From contig JADLZK010008248.1 of NCBI GenBank assembly GCA_015847255.1, positions 434,001-498,000 on the forward strand: DNA of 64,000 bases. Reading direction: 5' to 3'. The translations under genes were made by a program, and so were the position numbers. The stretch comes from Hyparrhenia diplandra. Lineage: Eukaryota; Streptophyta; Magnoliopsida; Poales; Poaceae. Positions 1 to 10,751 of this stretch are shown here, piece after piece. The notes beneath the pieces were generated by a model. The model worked only from the letters and a program-made list of their open reading frames with translations. It did no database searches and was not told the DNA's origin. Every line of letters starts with the position of its first letter. The first letter of the stretch is position 1.

Positions 1-794
1 CCGACTCGGAGGCTCGGCACCGGGCGGCGACTCGGGGGGCGCGAAAGCCCTCCTCGCCCGAGCAAGGAGGGCGCCGAGCGCGCGATCACGGGCACGAGCT
101 CAAGCTCGGGATGTCGTGACCGCATCAGCGCGCGCGATGCCCGGCGGCTCCGCCGGTGTTGAGCACTTCCCAGAACTGGCAGCCGCGTTTGCTCCTCTAG
201 CGAGTGCGGTCCCAGACCGTGACGCGGGACCACGGCGGAGTCAAAAGCTCGTGGCGGAGGCAGCGGTGCAGCGGCGGCGAGCTCCGCGTCTCATCACGGC
301 GACCGGGGAAAACACGAGGAGCCTCCTCTCATCACGAGTTCCGTAGCGCCCGGCGGATCGGCGAGGAACCGCGTCTTGTAGACACACCATCACGAGACGA
401 GAACGGCCGGGAGGCCGCGCGGACAGAGCGTCCCGAGGGTGGCGAGATGTACCACGACGGCGATGAAAAAACGTCCTCCATGCGTGCGGCCAAGCCGCCT
501 TATGGCGAGGCGACCGCGACAGCGGGGGATAAAGTCGCGACCGACGCCCGTCGCGAGGCCGCGGGGCCATCGTAAAGCGGGGACCACCGCCCGTTCGAGC
601 TCAGGCTCGGGCGCCCTAAGGCATTCGATTTCACGCATCCACGAGGCCCGTTCTTCGGCGCGGCCGAGCTCGGGCCTCGGTGCAAAAAGTACGGGGAGAC
701 TGATCGACCGCGTGGGGGAGGACTATCGTCTCGGGTGCCGGGGCGGCGGCGCCGATGGCGACTACTTCATCATCAGTAACACCGCCTCTCTATC
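1..794 (+). other. Leader/5' gag region of the gypsy element, no intact ORF
   Basis: GC-rich sequence at the left edge of the window that runs into gag. Overlapping short ORFs occur in all frames, as expected for GC-rich DNA with few stops, and none shows a recognisable domain. No LTR end or primer binding site can be seen, so the 5' LTR must lie to the left of the window. Confidence 0.5.
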
Positions 795-1430
795 TTGCAG
801 ACTCAGCTCGTTCGGCTCGAGCACTGCCCGCGAGGGCACCATCCGCGGCCCAGGAGGACTGTTGCGGCGCCGTCGGCAACTTCCGGGGGCACCTACGCGG
901 GGCCAAGCACGACACGGGACTTTGCGCGGATGCAAGCGAAGGGGAAGGAGAACTGCGACTACATCGGGCGCTTCTCCAAGCTCTGCAACAACCTCTCGGG
1001 CTTCCGGCTCCGAGATCATCACCGCGTTCACCTTGGCACGCTGCGAGGAACCTCATCCGCAAGCTCGGCATCGGGGAAGCCCAAGTCCGTGAAGGGGCTC
1101 CTCGACCTCGCCACCCGGGCATCTTGGGGGCAGCCCCGTCTCCCGCCGTCACGGGCAAAGCAAGCCCAAGGGCGACAACGAAGGCTGCGGGCCGGATCCG
1201 GCTCCGCTCGCAAGAAGAAGAACAAGAGGAGCAAAGCGTCGCGACAGCGGCGACGGCGAGGAGTTCGTCGCCGTCGCGGATAGGCGCAAGACCCCTCCCA
1301 AGGGAGCGAAGGGCCCCGTCAGCAAGGAACACTTCGACAAGATGCTCGAGGCCGTGCCCGCATCCCACGAAGGTCCGTCGGGCACAAGATGAAGGACTGC
1401 CGGCTCCTGAAGAAGCGCGTGATGCCATGA
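795..1430 (+). pseudogene. gag remnant of the Tat/Retand gypsy element
   Basis: The frame starting near 795 gives a Ty3 gag-like stretch: a FARMQAKGKENCDYIGRFSK segment around residues 43-62, then SGFRLRDHH, then a basic tail rich in RRR and KKK. This resembles the capsid region of rice RIRE2-like gag, in which a YIRRFS motif is followed by a region on short-range assembly and a basic nucleic-acid-binding tail. The reading frame shifts near 1000-1100, where the companion frame starting at 755 picks up the GEAQVREGAPR part. Gag would form the particle that packages element RNA in the cytoplasm. This copy is broken and cannot give a full product. Confidence 0.6.
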
Positions 1431-1520
1431 GCCGCGCTGAAGAGCGGCGGCAGGGGCGAGGGCACGGAAGCGAGCCGGCGGCGAGGCTCGGGGCGGCGAT
1501 GGCAGCGGCGTCTATCGAGG

Positions 1521-2270
1521 ATGGCGCCGTCAACTTTATCGTCCGGCGGAACTCGGGCTATGAGTCAAGCGTCGGTGAGCTCACGCGCCCGCGAGTGCCT
1601 CTTCATCGGGCACACAGCGCCCACCTACCTCAAGTGGTCGAGCTCGGCGATCACCTTCGACAAAGCGGACCACCACGGCATGTCCCGTGCAGGGAGATAC
1701 CGCTTGTCGTCAATCCCATCGCCGGCACCAAAGCGCCTCGGCAAGGTGTTGATGGGCGGAATAGCGGCCTCAACCTCCTCGTCCATGCGCTCCAAGCCCT
1801 TGGCATCACCAAAGCACGCCTCCGCCGCTCGCCGGACCGATCCCACGGCGTAGTGCGGGAAAGCGAATGATCCCTTCGGGCGAATCGACCTCCCCGTCAC
1901 CTTCGGCACGGACAACTTCCGCAAGGAGGTCCTCACGTTCGAGTGCTCCCCTTCGGGAGCGCCACCCACGCGCTCTTGGGGCGGCCGTGCTATCGCGAAA
2001 GTTCATGGCCGTTCCTAACTACACTTACCTCAAGCTCAAGATTCCGGGCCCAAGGGGGGTCATCACCGTCGACTCCACCTTTGAGCAGCGTTGGTGCGAA
2101 GGGCGCCGCCCGTCCGGTCTGGCCGGCCCCGCGGTCGAGATTGAGCGGGCGTTGCCAAAGATGGCGGCTGGGCGGTCGCGGAGGGACGCCCCAGAGCTCA
2201 AGAGGGCTGCGAGCACGAGCTCGTCACGAAGAACTCAGCGGCTCGGCGGGTCGGTCATCCGATGAGCTCA
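1521..2270 (+). pseudogene. Aspartic protease region of the gypsy pol, frameshifted
   Basis: Around 1521-1640 two frames together give a NFIV-R-NSGYES segment followed by a TYLKWSSSAITFDKADH segment. Further on come YRLSSIPSPAPKRLGKVLM and a GRNSGLNLL segment in place of the usual catalytic D-G-G-S-G-L-N-I-L run, then a LGRPCYRE-like and a KFMAVPNYTYLKLKIPGPRG segment near 2005-2060. The order and content match the retropepsin domain of Tat-lineage elements, which cuts Gag-Pol. At least three frame changes occur between 1521 and 2060, so the domain is inactive. Assignment rests on the many collinear motifs. Confidence 0.7.
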
Positions 2271-2579
2271 ACAAGGCTGCCCGGGCGCGTTGAGGGCTGA
2301 AGGGCGCTAAGGAGATAAAGGTCGATAAGGATGGGCGCACCCTCTGCGTAGGGTCCGAGCTCACTCCTAAATAGAATTCGAGCTCGTCGACTTCCTCTTG
2401 CCTTGAACCTCGGCGTGTTGGCGTGGAGAGCCTCGGACATGCACGGCATGCCGGGGAAGTCGCCCGGCACTCTTGAATATTAAACCCGGCTCGGCCGGTG
2501 AAGCGAGGCTTAGGCGTTTCGACGACGATCGGCCTTGGGGCAATCGCCGAGGAGATAGATAAGCTCTTAGCCGCCGGGT

Positions 2580-3260
2580 TCATCAAGGAGGTATATCATC
2601 ATCGAGTGGATAGCCAACCCCTGTACTAGTCAAGAAGAAGAATGAGAAATGGAGAATGTGTGTTGATTACACGGGCCTCAACAAGGCATGCCCAAAGGAT
2701 CCGTTTCCTTTGCGGCGCATCGACCAAATTGTTGACTCCACCTCGGGTGCGAGGCGCTCTTTTTTCTCGGCGCCTACTCCGGTTACCACTAGAAGCGATG
2801 AGCGAGCTCGACCAGCTCGCCACCTCCTTCATCACTCCGTTTGGTGCATTCTGTTGCGTAACGATGCCCGCCGGTTTTGAAGAATGCCGGCGCCACCTTC
2901 AGGTGCATGCGAAAGTTTTCAAAAGAGCTCCTCGGAAAGCTCGTGGAAGGCGTCGTCGGCGATATCGTTGTCAAGACAAAGCGCTCGAAAGATCTCATCG
3001 GATCTCGAAAGGTCTTTGCCAAGCTCAGAGTTCGGCGTCAAGCTCAACCCCAGGAAGTGCGTCTTCGAGGGTCCGCGAGCTGCTCGGCTTCATCGTCTCC
3101 GGCGTGGCATTGAGGCCAACCGAAAAGATCGCCGCCATCATGAACATGGGGCGATCAAGAGCGTCAAATACGTCGCGGCGGCTCCGCGAGCTGTCTCGCG
3201 GTGCTAAGTCGTTTCATAGCTCGACTCGAGAGCGGAGCCTCCGCTTTACAAGTTGCTGAA
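2580..3260 (+). pseudogene. Reverse transcriptase remnant of the gypsy element, catalytic motif lost
   Basis: The frame from 2656 starts with MCVDYTGLNKACPKDPFPLR, the conserved N-terminal RT block of Ty3 elements, followed by IDQIVDSTSG. Downstream frames add TPFGAFCCVTMPAGFE (about 2840-2880) and KNAGATFRCMRKFSKELLG (from 2877). At 2952-2963 the codons read V-V-G-D-I-V-V-K where the family has Y-V-D-D, so the first catalytic aspartate is replaced by glycine. The following LRVRRQ to GFIVSG segment matches the RT thumb. The frame changes at least three times. This RT could not copy RNA. Confidence 0.75.
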
Positions 3261-3324
3261 GAGGCGGCGCTTCTCCTGGGCCCGGCGAGGCCCGGCAAGC
3301 TCTCGACTTCCCTGAAACGACTCC

Positions 3325-3852
3325 TTGCCCAGCCCGCTTTGTGCTCGTCGCTCCGCGGCCAATGAGCCCATCCTCCTTTACATCTCGGCCACCTCGAAGG
3401 TGGTGAGCACCGCACTCATCGTCGAGAGGAGGAGGGGGGGAGCCTCAGGTGCGGCGCCCGGTCTACTTCATCGGTGGTCCTCACCGAGGCACGGGACTCG
3501 CTACACCACAGCTCGAAAAAGCTCGTGTATGCGTTCTGCGATCACCCCGGCGCAAGCTCGGACACTATTTCGACTCCCACCCGGTCACCGTCGTCTCCAA
3601 GTACCCTCTTGGAGGTCATCCGCAGCCCAGAGGTTACGGGCGCGCATGGCTAAATGGGCAATCGAGCTCATGGGAGTTGAAATTACCTATGCACCTAGGG
3701 ACGCCATCAAATCTCAAGCCACGACGGACTTCATCGCGGTGTGGACCGAGATCGGCGACCACCCGGCCGGCGATATCGAGTCAATCGGGTCTGCCGACGG
3801 ATCGGTGAAGAAGTGGGCGGGCCGGCGTAAACCTCGTCTTCACTTCTCCTAA
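3325..3852 (+). pseudogene. RNase H remnant of the gypsy element
   Basis: The 3325-3852 frame begins with a conserved LYISATSKVVSTALIVE block and ends with AKWAIELMGVEITYAPRDAI and SQATTDFIAVWTE. The frame starting at 3449 covers the middle (RRPVYFIGG, then LGHYFDSHPVTVVSKYPLGG). Together they are collinear with the RNase H domain next to RT in RIRE2-like elements, which degrades the RNA strand during cDNA synthesis. Two frames are needed to cover it, so at least two indels are present. The copy is dead but the similarity is strong. Confidence 0.75.
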
Positions 3853-3859
3853 AAGGTGC

Positions 3860-4550
3860 GCATGAAGTATTCGAGACGCCTGCACTTCCCCGCCTCAACT
3901 GCGTGGCGAGTCTGGCGTTGGTGAATGGGCTCCGCGTCGTAGCGCGAGCTCGGCATCCGGCACCTCGGGAAGTGGGGGAGACTCGAGCTCGTCAGAACAG
4001 TCATGAAAGAAGTCATTTGCGTTAATCCAAAGATGATCGCATACCATCGGAGAAGTCCCCGCGAGCTCGAGGAGCACTTCCCGGCTGGAGGTCAACCATG
4101 TCCACCGCAACCTCAACAGCGATGCCCGGCGTCCTCGCCAAACTCGCATCGGACCGCTGCCGGTTCCCCGGGAGTCTTCATGCACGAGCAACGAAGCCTT
4201 CAATACGGCTCAAGAGGAGCCCGCTCCGGAGGGCGCGAGCTCAAGTTCCCCAAGGCCGGACCCATGGACATCGACGTCCCGGGGGGATCGAGCTCTCCCG
4301 ATCTGAGGCCTGCCTGGTTGCAAGCTCTTCGGGTCTGGCTCGGGGGGCTGGCTCGGGTTTGGCTCGGTGAGAGTCGGTTGTCCCAAAGCGGATCGGGCAC
4401 CCAGCCCGCTGCGGTGGCTAAAAGAAGGCGAGCTCCCGGGGCGGGAGGAGTCACAGCGACTAGCCCGAAGGGCCAAAGCCTTCGCCCTCATGGGGAGATG
4501 AGCTCTCCGGCGCGGGGCGGCGGCATCCTTCATTGTTGCAGACGCCACCG
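3860..4550 (+). other. Degenerate linker between RNase H and integrase
   Basis: This stretch should hold the second RNase H/linker portion and the integrase zinc finger of the element. Three-frame reading gives only short segments with no clear HHCC pattern, and the sequence is dense in GAGCTC words. I see no separate gene here. Confidence 0.4.
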
Positions 4551-5600
4551 GCAAGGTAAAGAGCTCGTCAAAGAAATCCACGCGGGGAAGTGTGGCCACC
4601 ACGCAAGCACCGCAGCTCTTGTCGGGAAAGCTTTTCGCCAGGCTTCTGCCGGCCGACCGCCGTCGCCGACGCCACCAAGTCGTCGTGCGCTGCGAGGGCT
4701 GCGTTCTTGTGACGCACCTCCGGCCCAATCCCTCCGGGCGATCCCCCTCACGGCCGTTCGCGATGCAGGGCCTCGACATGGTGGGACCACTCGTAGGAGG
4801 ACTACGGGAGGATACACACACCTCCTCGTCGCCATCGACAAATTCTCCAAGTGGATCGAGGTCATGCCCATCGCACGGTGCCGGCTGAGGAGACCGTCAA
4901 GTTCTTCACCGGGCATCATCCACCGCCGGGGTCCCGAACTCGATCATCACCGACAATGGCACCAACCGTGGGGAGGTCTTCATCGGCGAGTGCGGCGATC
5001 ACGGCATCCGCATCGACCACGGCTTCTGTCGGCCACCCCTAGACCAATGGACGGGTAGAAGCGCGCTAATGGGATGATCTGCGGGGCGTGAAGTCCCGCA
5101 TCTTCGAGGAGGCTTAAAAATGCGGCTCGTCGATGGCTCGTCAGCGAGCTCCCCTTGATGGTATGGAGTCTCCGCACCACCCCAGCGAGGCCACGGGGAC
5201 GGACCCCATTCTTCCTCGTCTTGGTCCGGCGGTCCTCCCCACCGAGCTGTACGGCTCTGCGAGCTCGAGCTTTCGGCGAGCACAACAACAAAACGCTGCT
5301 TTCGAAGATACGCCGACCAGCTCGGCGAGGCTCGCGACGCCGCACTCATCCACTCGCCAAGTACACGCAATCCATGCGGCGCTATCGCGGCGTGCGTCAA
5401 GGGGGCGAGCCTTTGGCGTCGGCGATCCGTCCCTACGGCGAGTCGAGCTCGAAGGACAAGCACAAACTCTCGCCCCATGGGAGGGTCCCTTCACCATCGA
5501 CCAAGTGTTGAGGCCGGGCACATACAAGCGCAAGGACCACGAGGGGCGGGTCCTCACCAACGCATGGAACATCGAACGGCTACGTCGCTTTTACCCCTAA
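4551..5600 (+). pseudogene. Integrase remnant and pol C-terminus of the gypsy element
   Basis: Around 4592-4800 the frames give a C-E-G-C zinc-finger-like piece and then FAMQGLDMVGPL. At 4810-4890 they give GGYTHLLVAIDKFSKWIEVM, the strongly conserved first part of the integrase core with its catalytic aspartate. The domain continues through frameshifted pieces up to a GPFTIDQVLRPGTYK segment and the conserved end VLTNAWNIERLRRFYP, closing with TAA at 5598-5600. This end is typical of Tat-lineage pol. Integrase inserts the cDNA into host chromatin. Several frame changes make it inactive. Confidence 0.8.
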
Positions 5601-6118
5601 GATGTACTTGAAACCTTATAGCTGCAAGAGCTCGGTAAAACACCAATTCGATGCAAAAACCTGTGCAAGCATCTCGAATTTGCACCCTAAAGCTCAACCG
5701 AAACTAAGCAACGCCGGACCCTTGCCCGGGCAAAGGCCACGCCCTTGCTCGGGGCTACAAGGAATGGGGGCACACCCCATCGTTTCAACACACTTTTTTT
5801 TTTCGCAAAAGTTCACAAGCTTAGAGCTTAGCAACGAGCTCATACTCAAGAACCCACGCTCTCCCCTTTCGTCCCAAAGCGATGTTTTGAACGACTAAGT
5901 CACGAGCTCAACGAACTTAGAGCATGGCGTGATCGCTGACAACCTCAGCGCCCGGGCCGGCGGCGACCCGCCACTCGGCTCTCAAGTCACGAGCTCACTA
6001 AAGTCAAACTAGAAAGCGAGTGCGGCAAAGGAGGGAAGACGCTTTCCATTAACAACGAGCACATGCTTCCATGAGTTTTACAAAATGCCTCGATTACGAG
6101 GACTTGAAACTTCTACCC
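5601..6118 (+). other. Post-pol spacer of the gypsy element
   Basis: Sequence directly after the pol stop, including a run of T (about 5793-5802) and AG-rich segments. Short ORFs (for example 5602-5898) have no recognisable domain. It is the usual start of the long 3' region in Tat-type elements. Confidence 0.45.
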
Positions 6119-9100
6119 CTATGCGGGTGGAGGACCCGGTCTAGCGGCTGTGGGCGGGGAACGTCCTCCGCGGTACCCTCCTCCTCGGCAAGCTCCTCGG
6201 GCTGCTCCATCCCCACCGGTAGGGGCTCGAGACTTCAAGCTCCTCGGCGAGCTTGAAGAGCTCGGCGAAAGCTCTCGTGGTGGCGGCCTCGGCGGCCCGC
6301 CTTCGGCTTCGGTGTCGGCGTGGGTCGTCGACACGGCGCCGCCCGTCTTCACGAGGCCGCCCAAAGGGTAGTGGGAGAAGAGCGGCGCTGATCGCCTTGT
6401 GGACCACGGCCGGCGTCCTCCGTCACCTTGCGCGGGAGGGCCGACACCCGGCGTGGCGGGTCCGCCGCCTCCTCCGCGCCAAGGACATCACGGACGTCAT
6501 CCACCATGGGCCTTAAAGGCTCCCCGCGGCGCGCTCAGAGCTCGGCCTCCTCCGTGGCCTTGGTCGCGGCGCTCCCGGGAGGGCCGACCTCCTTCCAGCG
6601 CATCGGCGAGGTCATTTGGTCGCTGCTTCAAGTCCGCCTCCTTCTCTGCGGGTGCGAGCTGCGTGTTTTGCGAGGAGGCCTCGGCGAAGCTAGCTCCGGG
6701 CCTTCTCCTCAACGTCCGGGCGCTTTCGGGGGACTTCTCTTTCTCCTCTGCGAGACAAAAGATGGCTCAGCACAAAGAGTCCACGGCTCAAAACCAAGTC
6801 AGAAGCGATCGCTCGCTTACTCCGCGGCTGGAGTAGAGCCCCGCTCGTTGCGCCGAGAAGTTCTCGTTCTCGGCGTTGGCGGTCCCTCTCCGCGATTGTC
6901 GCATGGCAGCAGCACCACATTTCGGCGGCCTCGCGCGGTCATACGGCGAGGTCCCCGCCGGCGGGCGATCAGCCCCAAACACCGAGAAGAAGAAGCAAGA
7001 TTGGGTGAGAACACTCACGAGGCTAGCGTGTGGCGGAGGCACTCGGCGGTCTCCGTCTTCTCCTTGTAAGAGGGGACTCGCCCTCCGCTCGGTGCCCGGC
7101 GCTCAAGCTCTTTGTCCTCGAGCGGCGGCGAGGGCGTCGAGCTCCTCTTGGATCTTCGCGGCTGCAGCTTGTGGGCGCGCTAGAGCTCCTCCTCTCGCGG
7201 CGAGCCGCCCCCGCGAGGCGGCCCCGGCCCCTCTTGTGCCGTCTTTGGCTTGGCCCTCCGCGTCGCGAATGAACGATGAGCGTCCTCGTCGGCGACGCTC
7301 GAGCGGTGTTGTTGTTGAAGTCGCGCAAGAGTTCTTCCGCTCGGCTCCGCACAGCCGTGACCCGACCTCGACGAATGCCGCCGGCCCTCGCGGCCGAAAG
7401 GTCGGGTCAGTGGTTGTGCCCCTCGGATGGAGTCTGCACACCCCTGAAGCCGCAAACACGTGAACAACTTGGGGAGACACAGGAAAGGTATCGCGGCGTC
7501 GTGGCGGCTTCAAACGCTGCGCAAGGCGGACACGCACTGCGGATCCCTCGGGCGTGGGCTCTTCTTGGCGCCATCGAGGGCATAGGGGCGGAAGAGCGGG
7601 CGTCCACTCTGGCTGGTGGGGCGCTTGCTGCCTAACAGCGCCACGGACACGGGACACCGTTCATCATGACCTCCCCGGGTGGCGAGGGAAGGGTACCTGG
7701 AGGGACCGGTAACATCTCCCGAATCGGCTCCGGCGAATTTCGCCCGGCCGCGCGATCGTCGCCACCTCCGCCCGCCCCTTCATCGCCGAGGCGTCGGCGG
7801 CGAGATGCTCCACGGTGGCTTCCTCGGCCCGGGCGGATCTCGAGCTCGGCGTGGCCTCCTCGGCGAGCCCCTCGGCCAGTGCAGGGCCTCCCGGGGACCG
7901 CCGTCCCCATCTCCGTCGCGGCCGGGAGCTCCACCAGGAGGTTTTTGGGCGCGGGCCGGCTCCCGGGACGCCCGGTTGGGGCTCCTCAATCGAGCTCAAA
8001 ATCGTCTTCGGGCGCGGCTCACGGGGGCGGCCGGCGCCGATGAGGGCTGGGCGAGCGAGCTCCTCGTGAACCTGAGGGGCGGTGGTCGACAAGCGTCCCC
8101 TTGAACGGAACAAACGCCATCATCGTTGAACCCGCCGCCGAAGCCGCCACCGTCGTCTACGCCACCGCCGCCGAGGCTTGTTCCCGCAGCGCTTGAGCTC
8201 GCCGCAAGGCGTCCGAGCTCACCAGCGAGCCGAAGCCCGCCCGATGCCGAGCTCATCCGCTGGCGCCATGGTGCTCACGCGCACGCTCCCGGCTTCAGAC
8301 CGGCCCGAACTCGGCGCGCCGTCACCGGGCGTTTCTCGGGATCTGACGCCGCCGCCCTACAACGTAACAAACAAGTCAGAACACTCGCATCTGGGACGTC
8401 GGGTCTGGAGGTTGCCACAGCCACACCGACTCACCGGGCGGTTGTCTTCCTCTTCTTCTCGACATCTCGGCGCCCCGAAGGCCTTGACCCGCCCTGCCGA
8501 GCGGCCGGCTCGTCACGGGCTTGGGGCGCGGCAGCACGAGTTGAGGCGTGGGGGGCGGGCTGGCCCCCGCACGACGGGCGGCACCACGGGGGGCGTCGGG
8601 GGCCCATGGGACGGACAAGGTCCGGCCTCTTGAGCTGCGGGTTTCGGCGATCTGGGCTCAGCCCCCCTCCAAACACGCCCGGCGGGCTCGGCCTCCTACG
8701 AAACACCTTTCACCACTGCTGCGACCCTGCCCCCCGGTCGGGCGGGAACTCTTGCCCGGGTCTTGGCGGGGAAGGGGCCCGGGAGCGAATCGGCCGCACC
8801 TCGCCAGCTTTGAAAGGCTCGAACCCGTCGAGGAGAAGCTCATGGGAATCCAATCACAGAAACACGGGTCGGGGGGCGAGCGAGGGCTCTTACCATGCGG
8901 GATGTCTCGGGTTTGGCGGGATCGCGACCGGCAACGACCTCTCGCCCGTCTTGGTCACCGCCCTCATCCGAACTTCCGACACGTCGGCCAGGTGAGGCCC
9001 GGGCGTTATCCCAGCGGAGGCCTCGCCTCCACCATCTCCCACACATGGAGGGTCCGGCCCCGGAGGGCACCACCGCTTTGAGCCGGGCCGCGATGATATG

Positions 9101-9888
9101 ATTCACGTCAACCCGCATCCGGAGCGGGCGATCTTGTTCACGGTCGTCTCCACCTCCGCCATAGAGCTCTTGTGCGGCATTTCACGCACAATCGAGTTCC
9201 CCGTCGCTGAAGGTGCGGCCGGGTGTGCATGACGAGAGGATGGGACGAGGTCGTTCTTTGTAGTGACCTGCGTCCCTCCACCCGGATTGGCGGTGGGAGT
9301 TGCCCTCGGGAGGGTCTCGCGAGGACCCTCCCAGCGTAGCGCATCGGCCAGACGCGAGGCTATCGGAGCAGTCCGCCGCTCTTGCAAATGGTTGGATCTT
9401 GGCGAGGCGTAGTGCCGAAAAGCTCCCGGTTGGGGGGTCCCCAACCACGCCCTCGCCGCGGCATCGTGAGCGTCGAGAGGGAGCACACCGTTGGGTCGGT
9501 CGGTGGAGCTCGACGCCCCGATCTGAGATGATCGCCCGGAGAAGAAATCATCCGCCCGGCATGCCCGGCCGGCGCTCATGGAAGGCGATGAATGACACCA
9601 CGCACCCATCCGCGGGTCGGGACCGCGTGGGGGGCGGCGGGACGATCCACTCCATCGCCTCCGTCCGCGGTGCGGGAGCCCGCCGGCGTTGCACACCTCT
9701 CGATCAACGACTCCTTCACCGTCGACGGCTGCCACGAACCCATCTCTCGACTCTCGGCGCTGGACTATCTGGGCGAAGAGGAGGTGGGAGGCTGAATTCT
9801 GCAAGGAAGCGCGGGCGCAGCGGACTTTCTTGGCGGAAAAGCGTAAGGCGGAAAGGAAGGTGAATCCGCTCCCCGACCCCCGCCTCAA
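6119..9888 (-). pseudogene. Antisense coding remnants in the gypsy 3' region
   Basis: On the minus strand a chain of GC-rich open frames (9888-9103, 8256-7996, 8113-7664, 7657-7103, 6712-6497, 6407-6141) runs opposite to pol. Some translate to Ala/Glu/Arg-rich, coiled-coil-like segments such as LAEEATPSSRSARAEEATVE (near 7850) and IQEELDALAAARGQRA (near 7110), then FAELFKLAEELEVSSPYRWG (near 6200). Tat-lineage elements are known to carry antisense ORFs between pol and the 3' LTR, so this is the expected place. However, GC-rich DNA keeps all frames open by chance, and I cannot match a named domain. The call is tentative and the product, if any, is unknown. Confidence 0.4.
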
Positions 9889-10735
9889 GTTATAGGAACT
9901 ACGCCCGGCGGAGGCGTCGAGAAGAAGCGCAAAGGGGACCCACCTCCGTCACATCCGTCGCAACCGCCGTGCGCGAGATTGCAGCGTGTACGACACTGGC
10001 GGAATCCGAACCGCCGCGACATTAAAGGCGAGAATCGGCGGCCAACGGTAAAAAGCTCCAACGGTAAAATCCCAACGGCTCTTTTCTACATAAAACAGTA
10101 AGAGCTCGACGCAACGGTCGAACGCCGAAGCGCGAGCTCGTGGCGCGAGCTCACCGCCGCGGGGCCCAAAGGTCGAGCTCGACTTTTGAGAGCTCCTTGC
10201 GCCGCCTAAAAAGCGGTGAGGAGCCGGGAGCACGCCGCCGCGGCATCGGCATGCCCCTGGCGCTCGAAAGGGGCTCGGGGCTTGTTTGTCTTGGCGTCCG
10301 GTATCCGGGGGCTCTGAACGACCCAAGCTGGCCTCTTTGAGGAGGGAAGCACCTCGCCTCGGGCGACCCCCGGGGGCTCGAGGGACCCGAAGTCGGGCCC
10401 TCTGACCGAGGTCGATCCACCAGCTGATCGAAATGCACGAACGAGTTAACGAACTCGGGCCTCACTGGACCATCCGACACGACTCACCGGCGCTCGATCT
10501 TGGCCAACAAGGCTAGATCGGGTTCGGGCTCACCATCTTCATCTCCGCGAAGGCAACGGGTCGATGACCCCACGACAATTCTAAAAGCCTCGAAGAGCTC
10601 ACCGCTCTCACGGAGCCTCGAAACTACACGTGGGTGTTCAGCGGCGCACCCACGTCAAGACACACTCTGCAGCTTGAGAACCTCCGCAACAAGAGCTACC
10701 GACAGACGGATCCGGGGAGACTCCCTTCTCTCCCA
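9889..10735 (+). other. Non-coding distal 3' region of the gypsy element
   Basis: No domain seen on either strand. GC-rich, with frequent GAGCTC and CTCGGG words and Lys/Arg-poor short ORFs. It leads directly into the polypurine tract and 3' LTR. Confidence 0.5.
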
Positions 10736-10751
10736 AATGCTGGGGGGCTAC
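10736..10751 (+). promoter_or_regulatory. Polypurine tract of the gypsy element
   Basis: A G-rich tract with TGGGGGGCTAC lies immediately before the TGTGGGGGATC start of the 3' LTR. In Tat-type elements a G-rich tract ending in CTAC directly precedes the LTR and primes plus-strand DNA synthesis. Confidence 0.6.

Noticed and set aside
116..1870. Many overlapping open frames on both strands at the left edge
   Set aside because: GC-rich DNA has few stops, so all frames look open. Only frames with retroelement motifs were kept.
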